In this document: positions 25,812-34,729 of the stretch, piece after piece | Layout: each line of letters begins with the position of its first letter | Position numbering within the stretch: position 1 is the stretch's first letter | Assembly: GCA_012520945.1 (NCBI GenBank) | Contig: JAAYNH010000010.1 | Coordinates: 91,241-155,240 of the forward strand | Direction of reading: 5' to 3' | Source: Treponema sp. | GTDB lineage: Bacteria; Spirochaetota; Spirochaetia; Treponematales; Treponemataceae | DNA: 64,000 nucleotides | Translations under genes and position numbers: made by a program | The notes under the pieces: model-generated | Database searches by the model: none | What the model was told of the DNA's origin: nothing | What the model saw: the letters and a program-made list of their open reading frames with translations, nothing else

Positions 25812-28592
25812 ATGTTATTGGATTCGATTTTAAAGATATTTTTTGGAACAAAAAATGAACGAGATGTGAAGGCACTTTTGCCGATAGTTGATAAAATTAA
25901 TGAAAAAGAAAAATGGGCAAAGTCTTTAGATGCAGACGGTTTTTTAATGCAAACTGCTAAATTTAAAACGCGACTTGAAAAAGGCGAAACTTTAGACGAT
26001 ATTTTACCGGAAGCTTTTGCTTTAGTTCGTGAAGCTTCATTTAGAAAATTAGGTGAACGTCATTATGATGTTCAGTTAATGGGTTCTTTAGTTTTACATA
26101 GCGGTCGCATTGTTGAAATGAAAACAGGAGAAGGAAAAACCCTTATGTGTGTTGCTGCCGCTTATTTGAATAGTTTGGTAGGAAAGGGTGTTCATATTGT
26201 TACTGTAAACGATTATTTGGCAGAACGTGATGCAAATTGGATGCGACCTGTTTATGAATATCTTGGTGTGACAGTTGGAATTATTGTTGCAAAAATGGAT
26301 AATGATGCAAGAAAACGTGCGTATGCATGTGATATTACTTATGGAACAAATAACGAGCTAGGGTTTGATTATCTGCGCGACAATATGCAAATATCTTTAT
26401 CTGAAAAAGTTCAACGCGGTTTTCCTTTTTGTATTGTTGATGAAATTGACTCAATTTTAATCGATGAAGCTAGAACTCCTTTGATTATTTCCGGTGCGGG
26501 TATAAACGATACTGCAAAATATTATGAAGTAAATCAATTTGTTGGATATTTGGAAGAAGTGCAAAAGTTGCCTGATTTGGATATTTATCCTGATGAAGTA
26601 CAAGGTCAAGAAGTTATAGGTGATTATAAACTAGATGAAAAAAACAGAAAAGTTTCCTTTACAGATGCGGGTATGTTAAAAATAGAACAACTTTTGCAAC
26701 ATAAAAATATCATACAAGGTAGCTTGTTCGAAGAAAATAATTTTGAATATGTACATTATGTTACGCAAGCAGTTCGAGCTCATAAACTTTATCATATAAA
26801 TGTTGATTATCTTGTACAAGATAAAGAAATAAAAATTGTAGATGAGTTTACAGGTCGCGTTTTGGAAGGACGCCGTTACGGAGATGGGTTGCACCAAGCT
26901 ATAGAAGCTAAAGAAAATATTAAAGTTGCACAACGCAACAGAACAATGGCAACAATCACGTTTCAAAATTTTTTCCGTATGTATACAAAACTTTCCGGCA
27001 TGACAGGAACGGCAGATACAGAAGCAGTTGAGTTTAATAAAATTTATAATTTAGATGTTGTTGTTATTCCGACAAATAAACCAATAGCACGTGTTGATGA
27101 AAATGATGAAGTTTTCTTAAATGAAACTGACAAATGGAATTCAATTTGTAAAGAGATTGTGGAAGTAAATAAAAAAGGTCAACCGATTTTAGTTGGTACA
27201 GTTTCCGTTGAAAAATCTGAGCTATTATCTAATTTTCTTACAAGACGAGGTGTTCGCCATGAAGTTTTGAATGCAAAAAATCATGCAAGAGAAGCATTAA
27301 TTATTGCTGAAGCTGGAGCAAAAGGTTCTGTAACGATTGCAACAAATATGGCGGGTCGTGGAACAGATATTAAGCTAGGTGGTAATCCTGAATTCCGAGC
27401 AACAAAACGTTGTGGAACAGATGCAACGCCGGAAGAGTTTGAAGCAGCTTTTGCAATTGAAAAAGAAAATTGGAAAAAAGATTATGAAGAAGTAAAAAGT
27501 TTGGGCGGTTTATACGTTATTGGAACGGAAAGAAATGAAAGCCGTCGCATTGATAATCAGCTACGCGGCCGTTCAGGGCGTCAAGGTGACCCTGGTCGAA
27601 GTAAGTTTTTTATTAGCATGGATGATGATTTGATGCGATTGTTCGGTGGTGAAAAAATGAAAGCCGTTATGGGACGCATCGGTATGAGTGACGGAGAACC
27701 GATTTATCATCCTATGCTCACAAAAGGCATAGAAAAAGCTCAATCTAAAGTTGAAGAACGTAACTTTGAAATTCGTAAACATTTGCTTGATTATGATGAT
27801 GTTTTAAATGAACAACGTAATTTTATATATTCTCAACGTGATGAAATTTTAGCGGATACAAAATTAACGGAGCGTGTTTTAAATGCAACATTAGAAACTT
27901 TAGATGATGCTATTGATATATGGAAAGATGGTGCAAAAAAAATATCAACAAAAGACGATGCAGATAAAAATTTTGCTGAAACATTAAAAAATATTTTTTC
28001 AATTTCTCAAAATAAAATTTCAGAAATTATTACAAATGGACAAAAATATTTGAATAAAGATGACATACTAAAAAACGAACTTTTTGAAAGCTTAAAAGAT
28101 GAATTAGCCGAAAAAGAAAGTTTGGCAGGTCATGAAAACTTTAATATGTTTATTCGTTATCAATATATTCAAGCAATTGATAAAGCATGGCTTAATCATT
28201 TGGAAGTTTTGGAAGGATTACGCGAAGCTGTTCATTTGCGTTCATATGGAAGTAAAAATCCGTTGACTGAATATAAAATTGATGGCTACAATATTTTTTA
28301 TGATATGATTGAATCAATTCGTCTTGTTCCGATGCGAAGTGTTTTTCATGTAAAAGTACAACGTGAAGAAGAAGGTAGAAAAGTGACACGTGGTCGTCCT
28401 ATTGCACAAACTAATGCACAACATATTGCATTTGATGCACAAGCTGCTGTTAGAGCCGCAGCAAGTAGTCCTTATGCCGCACATAGACAAGGTGAAGGTG
28501 TAACGATTGTTCGCACGGGCACAAAAGTTGGCCGTAATGATCCGTGTCCATGTGGCTCCGGCAAAAAATATAAACAATGCTGTGGAAGATAA
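25812..28592 (+). CDS. secA: SecA preprotein translocase ATPase
   Basis: A 926-residue motor that drives proteins through SecYEG. N-terminal nucleotide-binding domain with MKTGEGKTLM (Walker A, about 102-111) and VDEIDSILIDEARTPLIISG; preprotein-binding region (about 225-365); second RecA fold with TNMAGRGTDIKLGGNPE and QLRGRSGRQGDPG; helical scaffold; and a C-terminal zinc motif DPCPCGSGKKYKQCC that binds SecB or ribosomes. The start is set by a promoter -10 six bases before the ATG; no Shine-Dalgarno. Its last bases overlap the next gene. Confidence 0.97.
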   Translation: MLLDSILKIFFGTKNERDVKALLPIVDKINEKEKWAKSLDADGFLMQTAKFKTRLEKGETLDDILPEAFALVREASFRKLGERHYDVQLMGSLVLHSGRIVEMKTGEGKTLMCVAAAYLNSLVGKGVHIVTVNDYLAERDANWMRPVYEYLGVTVGIIVAKMDNDARKRAYACDITYGTNNELGFDYLRDNMQISLSEKVQRGFPFCIVDEIDSILIDEARTPLIISGAGINDTAKYYEVNQFVGYLEEVQKLPDLDIYPDEVQGQEVIGDYKLDEKNRKVSFTDAGMLKIEQLLQHKNIIQGSLFEENNFEYVHYVTQAVRAHKLYHINVDYLVQDKEIKIVDEFTGRVLEGRRYGDGLHQAIEAKENIKVAQRNRTMATITFQNFFRMYTKLSGMTGTADTEAVEFNKIYNLDVVVIPTNKPIARVDENDEVFLNETDKWNSICKEIVEVNKKGQPILVGTVSVEKSELLSNFLTRRGVRHEVLNAKNHAREALIIAEAGAKGSVTIATNMAGRGTDIKLGGNPEFRATKRCGTDATPEEFEAAFAIEKENWKKDYEEVKSLGGLYVIGTERNESRRIDNQLRGRSGRQGDPGRSKFFISMDDDLMRLFGGEKMKAVMGRIGMSDGEPIYHPMLTKGIEKAQSKVEERNFEIRKHLLDYDDVLNEQRNFIYSQRDEILADTKLTERVLNATLETLDDAIDIWKDGAKKISTKDDADKNFAETLKNIFSISQNKISEIITNGQKYLNKDDILKNELFESLKDELAEKESLAGHENFNMFIRYQYIQAIDKAWLNHLEVLEGLREAVHLRSYGSKNPLTEYKIDGYNIFYDMIESIRLVPMRSVFHVKVQREEEGRKVTRGRPIAQTNAQHIAFDAQAAVRAAASSPYAAHRQGEGVTIVRTGTKVGRNDPCPCGSGKKYKQCCGR

Positions 28593-29046
28593 ATTTCAAA
28601 CGTTAATATTCTTTTTGGAACAATTAAGTAAAACTCAGCTAATTTTTTTTGCCGTAATATTTGCCTTTTGCGTTCTGTTATTGTTTTTGATTTTTTATTC
28701 TTTAGGCAGGAAAGTCGGAAAATTGGAAGTTTTAAAAAAACAAGACAAGCTTTTAAAAACAGAACGCGCAGATGCAGTGAAGCGTTCTCGTGCTGTTATT
28801 AGCGGACAACTTTGTGAACAAATAGCGCCTTTTTTGCCTGATTTTCCATGCTCACCCGACGATGTGCGTTTCATAGGAAAACCTGTGGACTTTATCGGCT
28901 TTGTTGGTTTAGCAAATGATATAGTGGAAGAGATTTTGTTCATTGAAGTAAAAACGGGAGAATCAAAACTTTCTTCCAGAGAAAAGTCAATTAAAGAAGC
29001 CGTAATGGCAAAAAAAGTGCGTTATGTAGAATATTACAAAAATTAA
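28582..29046 (+). CDS. Holliday-junction-resolvase-like endonuclease domain protein
   Basis: From GTG at 28582 the protein is about 154 residues: an N-terminal TM helix (about 18-42, LIFFAVIFAFCVLLLFLIFY) and a C-terminal domain resembling the predicted endonucleases distantly related to archaeal Holliday junction resolvases (PD-(D/E)XK core: KPVDFIGF followed by IEVKTGESKLS). The start is uncertain because the frame is open further upstream inside secA; GTG 28582 overlaps secA by 11 bp. DNA cleavage has not been shown for this family as far as I know. Confidence 0.72.
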   Translation: MEDKFQTLIFFLEQLSKTQLIFFAVIFAFCVLLLFLIFYSLGRKVGKLEVLKKQDKLLKTERADAVKRSRAVISGQLCEQIAPFLPDFPCSPDDVRFIGKPVDFIGFVGLANDIVEEILFIEVKTGESKLSSREKSIKEAVMAKKVRYVEYYKN

Positions 29047-29062
29047 GCATCAACAAAAAATA

Positions 29063-30895
29063 TTACATTGTTTCCAAAAAAGGCACAAGAATCATTTCCA
29101 TACCGTTTTGTAAAACAGTGCGAGTACATCTTGCCAACGTTAAACGTGCTGTTGCCAGTTTTTTATCTTCTGCAGAAATGATAGGGCATTCATGATAAAA
29201 TTTGCTAAATTGTTTTGCAACTTCATATAAATAAACGGCAACAGAAGAAGGGTCTAAACTGTCGGCAGCTTTTTCCAAAACGCTGGGAAGTTCACCTAGT
29301 AATTTTATGAGAGCCCACTCTTCTTCACTTGACAAAAGAGCTAGAGTATTTTTGTCCGTTGTACAATCAAGACCGATTTCTTTTGCTTTGCGTAAAATTG
29401 AACAAATTCGTGCACCCATATATTGTAAATACGGACCTGTGTTTCCGTTAAAACTTAAAGATTCTTTTGGATTAAAAATCATGTCCTTTGTTGGCGAAAC
29501 TTGTAATAAATAATAGTGAAGTGCACCTAGTGCAATTTTTTCTGCAACTTCATTTACGTCTCCCACAGCATCTTGGCGACCTTTCTCAGCAATTTCCGCC
29601 AAAACATCATCACGCAAGTTATCTATTAAATCATCTGCATCTACAACAGTACCTTCACGACTCTTCATTCGTCCTTCCGGTAAATTAACCATGCCATAGG
29701 AAAGATGAAAAAGTTTGTTTGCCCATTCATAGCCTAGTTTTTTTAAAATATAAAAAAGAACTTTGAAATGATATATTTGTTCAGAGCCGACTACATAAAC
29801 AAGATTATTAAAATTCCAGTCGTTGTGGCGTGAAACTGCAGTACCAATGTCTTGTGTCATATAAAGTGCAGTACCATCTTTTCGCAATAGAACCTTTTTG
29901 TCCAAATTGATTTCCGCCAAGTCTACCCAAACCGAACCGTCTTCTTCTTTATAAAAATGACTGTCTTTTAATCCTTGTAAAATAATTTCTTTACCAACAA
30001 GATATGTTTCACTTTCATAATATAATTTGTCAAAAGAAATACCTGTTCTTTCATACGTTTTTTTTACGCCGTCAATTGCCCATTTATTCATTCTTTTCCA
30101 AAGGCAGCGAATTTCTTCGTTGCCTTTTTCCCACTCAATGAGCATATTTTGTGCTTCTTCTTCAGCGGCTTTTTTTTCTGCTTCGATAATTGTGCCGTCA
30201 GCTTTACGTCCAATATTATTAAATTCAACGTAACAATCACCAACAAATCTGTCGCTTTTAATTCCTAAACTTTCAGGTGTGTCACCTTTTTCTTCATGAA
30301 ATTTTTTATATGCTAACATTGATTTGCAAATATGCACACCACGATCATTTATAATATTAACTTTGAAAACTTCGGCTCCACATTTTCTAAGCATACGTGA
30401 AACCGACTCTCCTAAAGCATCGTTTCTTAAATGTCCTAAGTGTAAAGGCTTGTTTGTGTTTGGGCTTGAAAACTCAATCATAACACGTCGTCCTTTCATG
30501 GGAGCAACTTCTTCATTATTTAATGAACCATAATTTACACCTTGGTTTTCAATTTTTTCAATTATTCCGGAGGCTACTAGGCCTTTGTTTAGACGTATAT
30601 TTAAATAAGGACCTACTGCAAAAAAATCTCCAGGCATTTGATAATCCGAATATTTTCCATCGCATGAGTTTTCTAAAATAATTTTTTCTAATTCCTTAGC
30701 AATCATTGGTGGTGCCATGTGTAAAGTTTTTGCAAAAGAAAAAAGCGGAATGCCGATATCTCCCATTTCTGCACTAGGTGGATTTTCCAATGTAATATTT
30801 TCTGTTTTGATTTTTTCAACTTGTAATTTTTTTGTTTCGAGCAATTCGTTAAGTGCATATGCAACGATAATTGCACATTGCTTTCGTAAATCCAT
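29063..30895 (-). CDS. argS: Arginyl-tRNA synthetase
   Basis: A 610-residue class I synthetase. The HIGH motif is HLGHLR (about 152-157), the KMSKS equivalent is MKSREG (in LPEGRMKSREGTVVDADDLI), and the C-terminal anticodon-binding helical domain (about 480-610) contains NTGPYLQYMGAR and ends in MEMILVPFLETM. The N-terminal additional domain recognises the tRNA D loop. GAAGGATA sits about 5 bases upstream of the ATG. Its 3' end is convergent with the resolvase-like gene, 16 bp apart. Confidence 0.96.
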   Translation of the reverse strand: MDLRKQCAIIVAYALNELLETKKLQVEKIKTENITLENPPSAEMGDIGIPLFSFAKTLHMAPPMIAKELEKIILENSCDGKYSDYQMPGDFFAVGPYLNIRLNKGLVASGIIEKIENQGVNYGSLNNEEVAPMKGRRVMIEFSSPNTNKPLHLGHLRNDALGESVSRMLRKCGAEVFKVNIINDRGVHICKSMLAYKKFHEEKGDTPESLGIKSDRFVGDCYVEFNNIGRKADGTIIEAEKKAAEEEAQNMLIEWEKGNEEIRCLWKRMNKWAIDGVKKTYERTGISFDKLYYESETYLVGKEIILQGLKDSHFYKEEDGSVWVDLAEINLDKKVLLRKDGTALYMTQDIGTAVSRHNDWNFNNLVYVVGSEQIYHFKVLFYILKKLGYEWANKLFHLSYGMVNLPEGRMKSREGTVVDADDLIDNLRDDVLAEIAEKGRQDAVGDVNEVAEKIALGALHYYLLQVSPTKDMIFNPKESLSFNGNTGPYLQYMGARICSILRKAKEIGLDCTTDKNTLALLSSEEEWALIKLLGELPSVLEKAADSLDPSSVAVYLYEVAKQFSKFYHECPIISAEDKKLATARLTLARCTRTVLQNGMEMILVPFLETM

Positions 30896-30978
30896 TTAAA
30901 TATCCTTCTATAAATATAAATGGAATTATATCAAAATAAATAAATTTTGTGAACATGAAAAAATATTTTTTAAAAAAA

Positions 30979-31800
30979 TTACCAACTAATAAAAGCGGCC
31001 ATAGGTGTAAAATTTTTTGGAGGATTATTTGCATCGGTAAAATTTAGTGGAGATAACGCAGTATTCACTGTTTCGCGTCTGAATGAACCAAGCCTGTCGT
31101 CGCAACACGTGCAGGTATTTATGTGTAAAATGTTTTTTTCTTTCATGCCGGCATTTTTTAAAACAGCTATATTTGCTTTAGCAAGTGAAAGTGCAAAAGA
31201 ATTTTCTTTATCATCAATTTGCGTAATACAATCCTTGGAAAAATTATTATAAAAAAAATTTGCTCGTTCAGAATCTACTGAATAACAACATGAGTGAATA
31301 TGTGCTCCAATGATTGCATAAAAGTTCTCCGGCTTTGCATTAAGAATTTTTTGTGCACTTTCAATTGCAACTTTAGCAATACCTGTTCCTTTCCATCCTG
31401 AATGAACAATGCAAAAACATTTTGTAACCGGATCAAATAAATATATTGGGACGCAATCTGCAACTGTAACTGAAGGAATTAAATTTTTGTTGCACGTAAG
31501 TAAACCATCGCCTTGTTTATGTTTGCTTTCTGTTCCATCTTTTAAAAAGAAAACTGTTTTAGAATGAATTAATTCAATAGGGATAACCTTTTCGATATTT
31601 ATATCAATTGAGTCAAAAACATTTTTTCTATTTTCATTTATTTCATTATAGCGAAACCTCATGCTCCCACTTTGTTTTACTGTGAGAAAAGCAAAAGGAA
31701 AATCTGAATTATTTTTTTCAGAGTCGTTCGTGAATAATGAAAATGGAATTTTTATTACTTTGCCGTCAAAAAAATCGAATGCGTTTTTTTCTTTTATCAT
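30979..31800 (-). CDS. pgeF: PgeF/YfiH-family protein (laccase-domain, peptidoglycan editing factor)
   Basis: 273 residues of the multicopper-oxidase-like fold family YfiH. Metal-site and family motifs are visible: TVADCVPIYLFDP, VHSGWKGTG, AIGAHIHSCCYSVD and the late CTCCDDRLGSFRRE. E. coli PgeF removes L-serine wrongly placed in peptidoglycan precursors; other members are reported to act on nucleosides. It overlaps the upstream gene by 4 bp (ATGA) and precedes argS by 83 bp. The family is firm; the reaction is inferred. Confidence 0.88.
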   Translation of the reverse strand: MIKEKNAFDFFDGKVIKIPFSLFTNDSEKNNSDFPFAFLTVKQSGSMRFRYNEINENRKNVFDSIDINIEKVIPIELIHSKTVFFLKDGTESKHKQGDGLLTCNKNLIPSVTVADCVPIYLFDPVTKCFCIVHSGWKGTGIAKVAIESAQKILNAKPENFYAIIGAHIHSCCYSVDSERANFFYNNFSKDCITQIDDKENSFALSLAKANIAVLKNAGMKEKNILHINTCTCCDDRLGSFRRETVNTALSPLNFTDANNPPKNFTPMAAFISW

Positions 31801-33500
31801 TTTAATGACAACTCAATACTTTCTAAGTCTATAATTATTTCCAGACATTGTAGTAAATTTTTTCTAGCTTCTTCAACTTGTTGTCTAAATGCCATATTGG
31901 ATTTTCCCTGAATTGCAGAAAGATTTGTTATTATGTCATATATACTCGTTGTGTCAACGTTTGTAATGCCTCCAAGAATTCTTGTCATTTTAGAAGCGGA
32001 TTCATTAAAGGCTGTAAGAATGCTTGTACCTTCAGATTCAATATTCAACATTAATGAATTAAGTTTAGACTGTCCTTGAACGGTTTTTAAAGATTCATTG
32101 GCAATATTTGAAAAAGAAGAACCGTAAATTCCTTTGAAAGAAAGTTTTTCATTAAATTCACTTAAAATTAGTCCAACATGATTTAATGCATTGAAAGTAT
32201 CTGTATAATCAACTCTGTTATCTTTATTTACGAATGCACCTTCTATCATTAAAATTTTAAATAATCTGTTATATTCAGGATAAATTTTTTCATAAAATGC
32301 ATTTAAAAAACCTAATGTATATTCACGCAAAAACGGAATTCCGCCCCAAACATCTCGCCAAGGCCTGTTAGGTAAAACAGGATAATCTGAAACGGAAAGC
32401 ATAGCTTCAATTTGTTGCTTTGTTTGATACTTACGTTTATCTTTGAGCCATGAGTTCCATTTTTTATCAAAGTTTTTTCGCCATTGAGCTTTGTATTTTA
32501 TAAACCAATCTTCGACACCACTTAAGTGTTCATTAATCCAAAAATAAGAATGTTCTGAAATAGCAGCCAAAGCTTTAATAGGAACGGTTTGTAAAAATAA
32601 TTTTATTGCACCAATATGCTCAATGCTTTTTGTAACATATTCGGTTGTATGAGTTTCTATGTCAACGCCTGCTTCTAATTGTTCTTGTGCATGAGCGGAT
32701 AAAAGATACATTGCTTCTAAAACTTCAGGATAGATTTTTTTTCCGTTGCTCATAATTTTTGCAAGCAAATTTAATTCAGAAGAAACTGCATCAAGGGGAC
32801 AAGTCGTGGTCCCGCTAACGATTGAAATAAATTTTGAAATCATTCTTTCATATGGAAACTTTACAAATGCCTTAAACCATTCAAGATTTTGAATGGCAAT
32901 ATATAACTTGTTACGACCGGTTTGTCCCATGTTTTGTAAAATATCGTCCAAGCGTCGAATAAAACCGGCACGTACATCATTTGTAATTTCTGAATCAAAA
33001 GAAAGATTGTACGGATTTACTTCAGTGTCAATTTTTTCAGAAATTTTCGGTACAACTAACGTTCCTAAAAAAACGTAAAATTCACCTGGATTTTCTTCAT
33101 AGCTTGTAATACCACTTTTGAAAAAATCAGCCGCATTTTTTAACTCAAGCAACCTGTTGTAAAAGCCTGTAAGTAAAAAGCCGTGTCTGTAATCTAAAAT
33201 GTCAGGATAATTTTTTTCTACTTCTTTTGCTTTTTTTGAAACTAAATGGTCATTGTATAAATTTTCAACACTAATTGAAGAAAAAAATGATTTGATTATA
33301 AAAAAAATGCGAAAAAGAATATTTTCAGATTTAAATTTTATAGATATGTCATCTAAACTAACCTGAGCATCGGATTCAATTATTGTTTCTGAAACATGAA
33401 TTTCATTGTTTGAAATTGATTGTAGTTTTTTTAACAATTCAATCCTTTCTTGTTGTGGAATACCTTTTGCTAATTTTTCAAACATAGATTTGTTTTGCAT
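31797..33500 (-). CDS. Large conserved spirochaetal protein of unknown function
   Basis: 567 residues, predominantly helical, no signal peptide, with one weakly hydrophobic stretch near 70-78 (FRIFFIIKSFFSSIS). It may belong to a spirochaete-restricted family annotated DUF5312, but this is memory of overall pattern, not a check. Features include MFEKLAKGIPQQERIELLKKLQ at the N-terminus and tryptophan-rich helices around 350-400. AAGGAAAA lies about 13 bases before the ATG. It is coupled to pgeF by an ATGA overlap. No function is proposed. Confidence 0.55.
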   Translation of the reverse strand: MQNKSMFEKLAKGIPQQERIELLKKLQSISNNEIHVSETIIESDAQVSLDDISIKFKSENILFRIFFIIKSFFSSISVENLYNDHLVSKKAKEVEKNYPDILDYRHGFLLTGFYNRLLELKNAADFFKSGITSYEENPGEFYVFLGTLVVPKISEKIDTEVNPYNLSFDSEITNDVRAGFIRRLDDILQNMGQTGRNKLYIAIQNLEWFKAFVKFPYERMISKFISIVSGTTTCPLDAVSSELNLLAKIMSNGKKIYPEVLEAMYLLSAHAQEQLEAGVDIETHTTEYVTKSIEHIGAIKLFLQTVPIKALAAISEHSYFWINEHLSGVEDWFIKYKAQWRKNFDKKWNSWLKDKRKYQTKQQIEAMLSVSDYPVLPNRPWRDVWGGIPFLREYTLGFLNAFYEKIYPEYNRLFKILMIEGAFVNKDNRVDYTDTFNALNHVGLILSEFNEKLSFKGIYGSSFSNIANESLKTVQGQSKLNSLMLNIESEGTSILTAFNESASKMTRILGGITNVDTTSIYDIITNLSAIQGKSNMAFRQQVEEARKNLLQCLEIIIDLESIELSLK

Positions 33501-33517
33501 AATAGTAATTATTTTCC

Positions 33518-34390
33518 TTATGGCATTTTTTCAAGCACTGCCTGAATCCATTGTTTTGTTTTAGCAGGAAAAGCATCTTCGGCAATAATTAATGAATTTA
33601 GTGCTTCGCGGTAATATCCTTGATAATATAAAACTTGACCAAGATAAAAATGGGCTCGTCTTGTAATTTCAACACTTCGATTAATATTCAAAAATTCTTT
33701 TAATTTTGTTTCTGCAACGTGCCAATCATTTGCAATAAAAACTCCATTTACAATTTGTGATAATAAAAATTGTTCTCCTGTTCCGTTTATTTTTTTATCA
33801 TCAGGAAAAATATATAACGGTAAAGATTTTTTCTGCTTATTATATCTTCGGTAAGTTTGTGCAATTATTTTAGCTTCTTCACTTAAAGGAAGTTTTTCTT
33901 GTTCCGTTTCAATATTTAGATAAGGCAGTGGCACATGTGAACGATTTTCTTTTGGTTGTGTAATTCTTTTTTCTTGTGAAGTTATTAAATCATTTTTTTT
34001 TGTTATTTGTGATATTGCTTTTATTGTTGCATTTAAAGATGGAATTATAAGATTTTGCAAACCTTCATTGTTTTCTATCAAAACAGCAAAATAATATGAG
34101 CTTGAATCCGTAATTTTTTCAATGTATTGTGTTGCATTTCCTTTTAATTTTGCAATTGGTTTTAAATTTTTTAGAGATGAAGAAAGAATTTGTTTTGTGT
34201 CTTTATATATGTATAAATATTTTGCAGATGAGTTTTTAGGTAATTCCCATTTAATTAAAAATGCTTGCTCATTATTTATATCATTTTTTAAAATAGTTGC
34301 AGCAATGTTAGTACAAGTTTTAGAATTTGTTTGTGCAAAAACTCCAAATAAAGTAAAAATTAAACATAAATAAAAAATTATTCTTTTCAT
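33518..34390 (-). CDS. Secreted fibronectin-III/TPR-like protein
   Basis: The start is placed at ATG 34390 (MKRIIFYLCLIFTLFGVFAQ, a signal peptide). The longer frame from 34432 would bury the signal. About 290 residues: a beta-rich, FnIII-like region (about 25-125: FLIKWELPKNSSAKYLYIYK), a linker, and a C-terminal TPR-like part (about 195-285: RRAHFYLGQVLYYQGYYREALNSL). Its promoter (TTGTCA-17-CATTAT-6-ATG) overlaps that of the divergent Cas2-like gene. Probably periplasmic. Specific role unknown. Confidence 0.65.
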   Translation of the reverse strand: MKRIIFYLCLIFTLFGVFAQTNSKTCTNIAATILKNDINNEQAFLIKWELPKNSSAKYLYIYKDTKQILSSSLKNLKPIAKLKGNATQYIEKITDSSSYYFAVLIENNEGLQNLIIPSLNATIKAISQITKKNDLITSQEKRITQPKENRSHVPLPYLNIETEQEKLPLSEEAKIIAQTYRRYNKQKKSLPLYIFPDDKKINGTGEQFLLSQIVNGVFIANDWHVAETKLKEFLNINRSVEITRRAHFYLGQVLYYQGYYREALNSLIIAEDAFPAKTKQWIQAVLEKMP

Positions 34391-34453
34391 ATATATATAA
34401 TGCGTCAAAATTAACGGTTTGACAAGATACAATGTTTGATTTATTCTATATAT
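34391..34453 (+). promoter_or_regulatory. Symmetric divergent leaderless promoters sharing TTGACAA
   Basis: + strand: perfect TTGACA (34419-34424), 17 bp, TATTCT (34442-34447), six bases, ATG 34454. - strand: TTGTCA (34425-34420), 17 bp, CATTAT (34402-34397), six bases, ATG 34390. The two -35 hexamers share six bases. The 7-bp block is centred at 34422, the exact midpoint of the two start codons. Confidence 0.75.
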
Positions 34454-34729
34454 ATGTTTGTTTCTGCAATTTTAGATCCGGGCTCTCCGGATACTGCAAA
34501 AGCGTTAGCATGGATTTTAACAAGATATGAATTTGTAAAAGTACAACGAGCTTGTTGGGAACATGCGGCTTTTACCGAAAAAAAGTTAAATGATCTCAAA
34601 AAAGATATTGACCGTGTTACGGATTATTATGATTGCGTTCGGTTGTACCAATTTCCTGTGAATGGTAATCTTGCCATTACGGAAATGCAAAAGAAAAAGT
34701 GGCGTCGCTCAATTTTACGACCCGTTTAA
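34454..34729 (+). CDS. Orphan Cas2-like protein
   Basis: 91 residues from ATG 34454. The frame also has a TTG at 34436, but the promoter -10 ends six bases before 34454. The pattern fits the Cas2 ferredoxin-like fold: first strand FVSAILDPGSPD with an Asp where Cas2 has its metal-binding residue, helix TAKALAWILTRYEF, then VKVQRACWEHAAF (compare the VQxSVFE segment of Cas2), helix LNDLKKDIDRV, and DYYDCVRLYQFPV (compare DSVRIYPL). No cas1 or repeat array is nearby. VapD-type nucleases share this fold. It overlaps the OLD-like gene stop by 3 bp, tail to tail. Family call is by pattern only. Confidence 0.5.
   Translation: MFVSAILDPGSPDTAKALAWILTRYEFVKVQRACWEHAAFTEKKLNDLKKDIDRVTDYYDCVRLYQFPVNGNLAITEMQKKKWRRSILRPV

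Noticed and set aside
34454..34729. CRISPR-Cas locus around the Cas2-like gene
   Set aside because: No cas1 or effector gene is adjacent, and no direct repeats with regular spacers were seen nearby.
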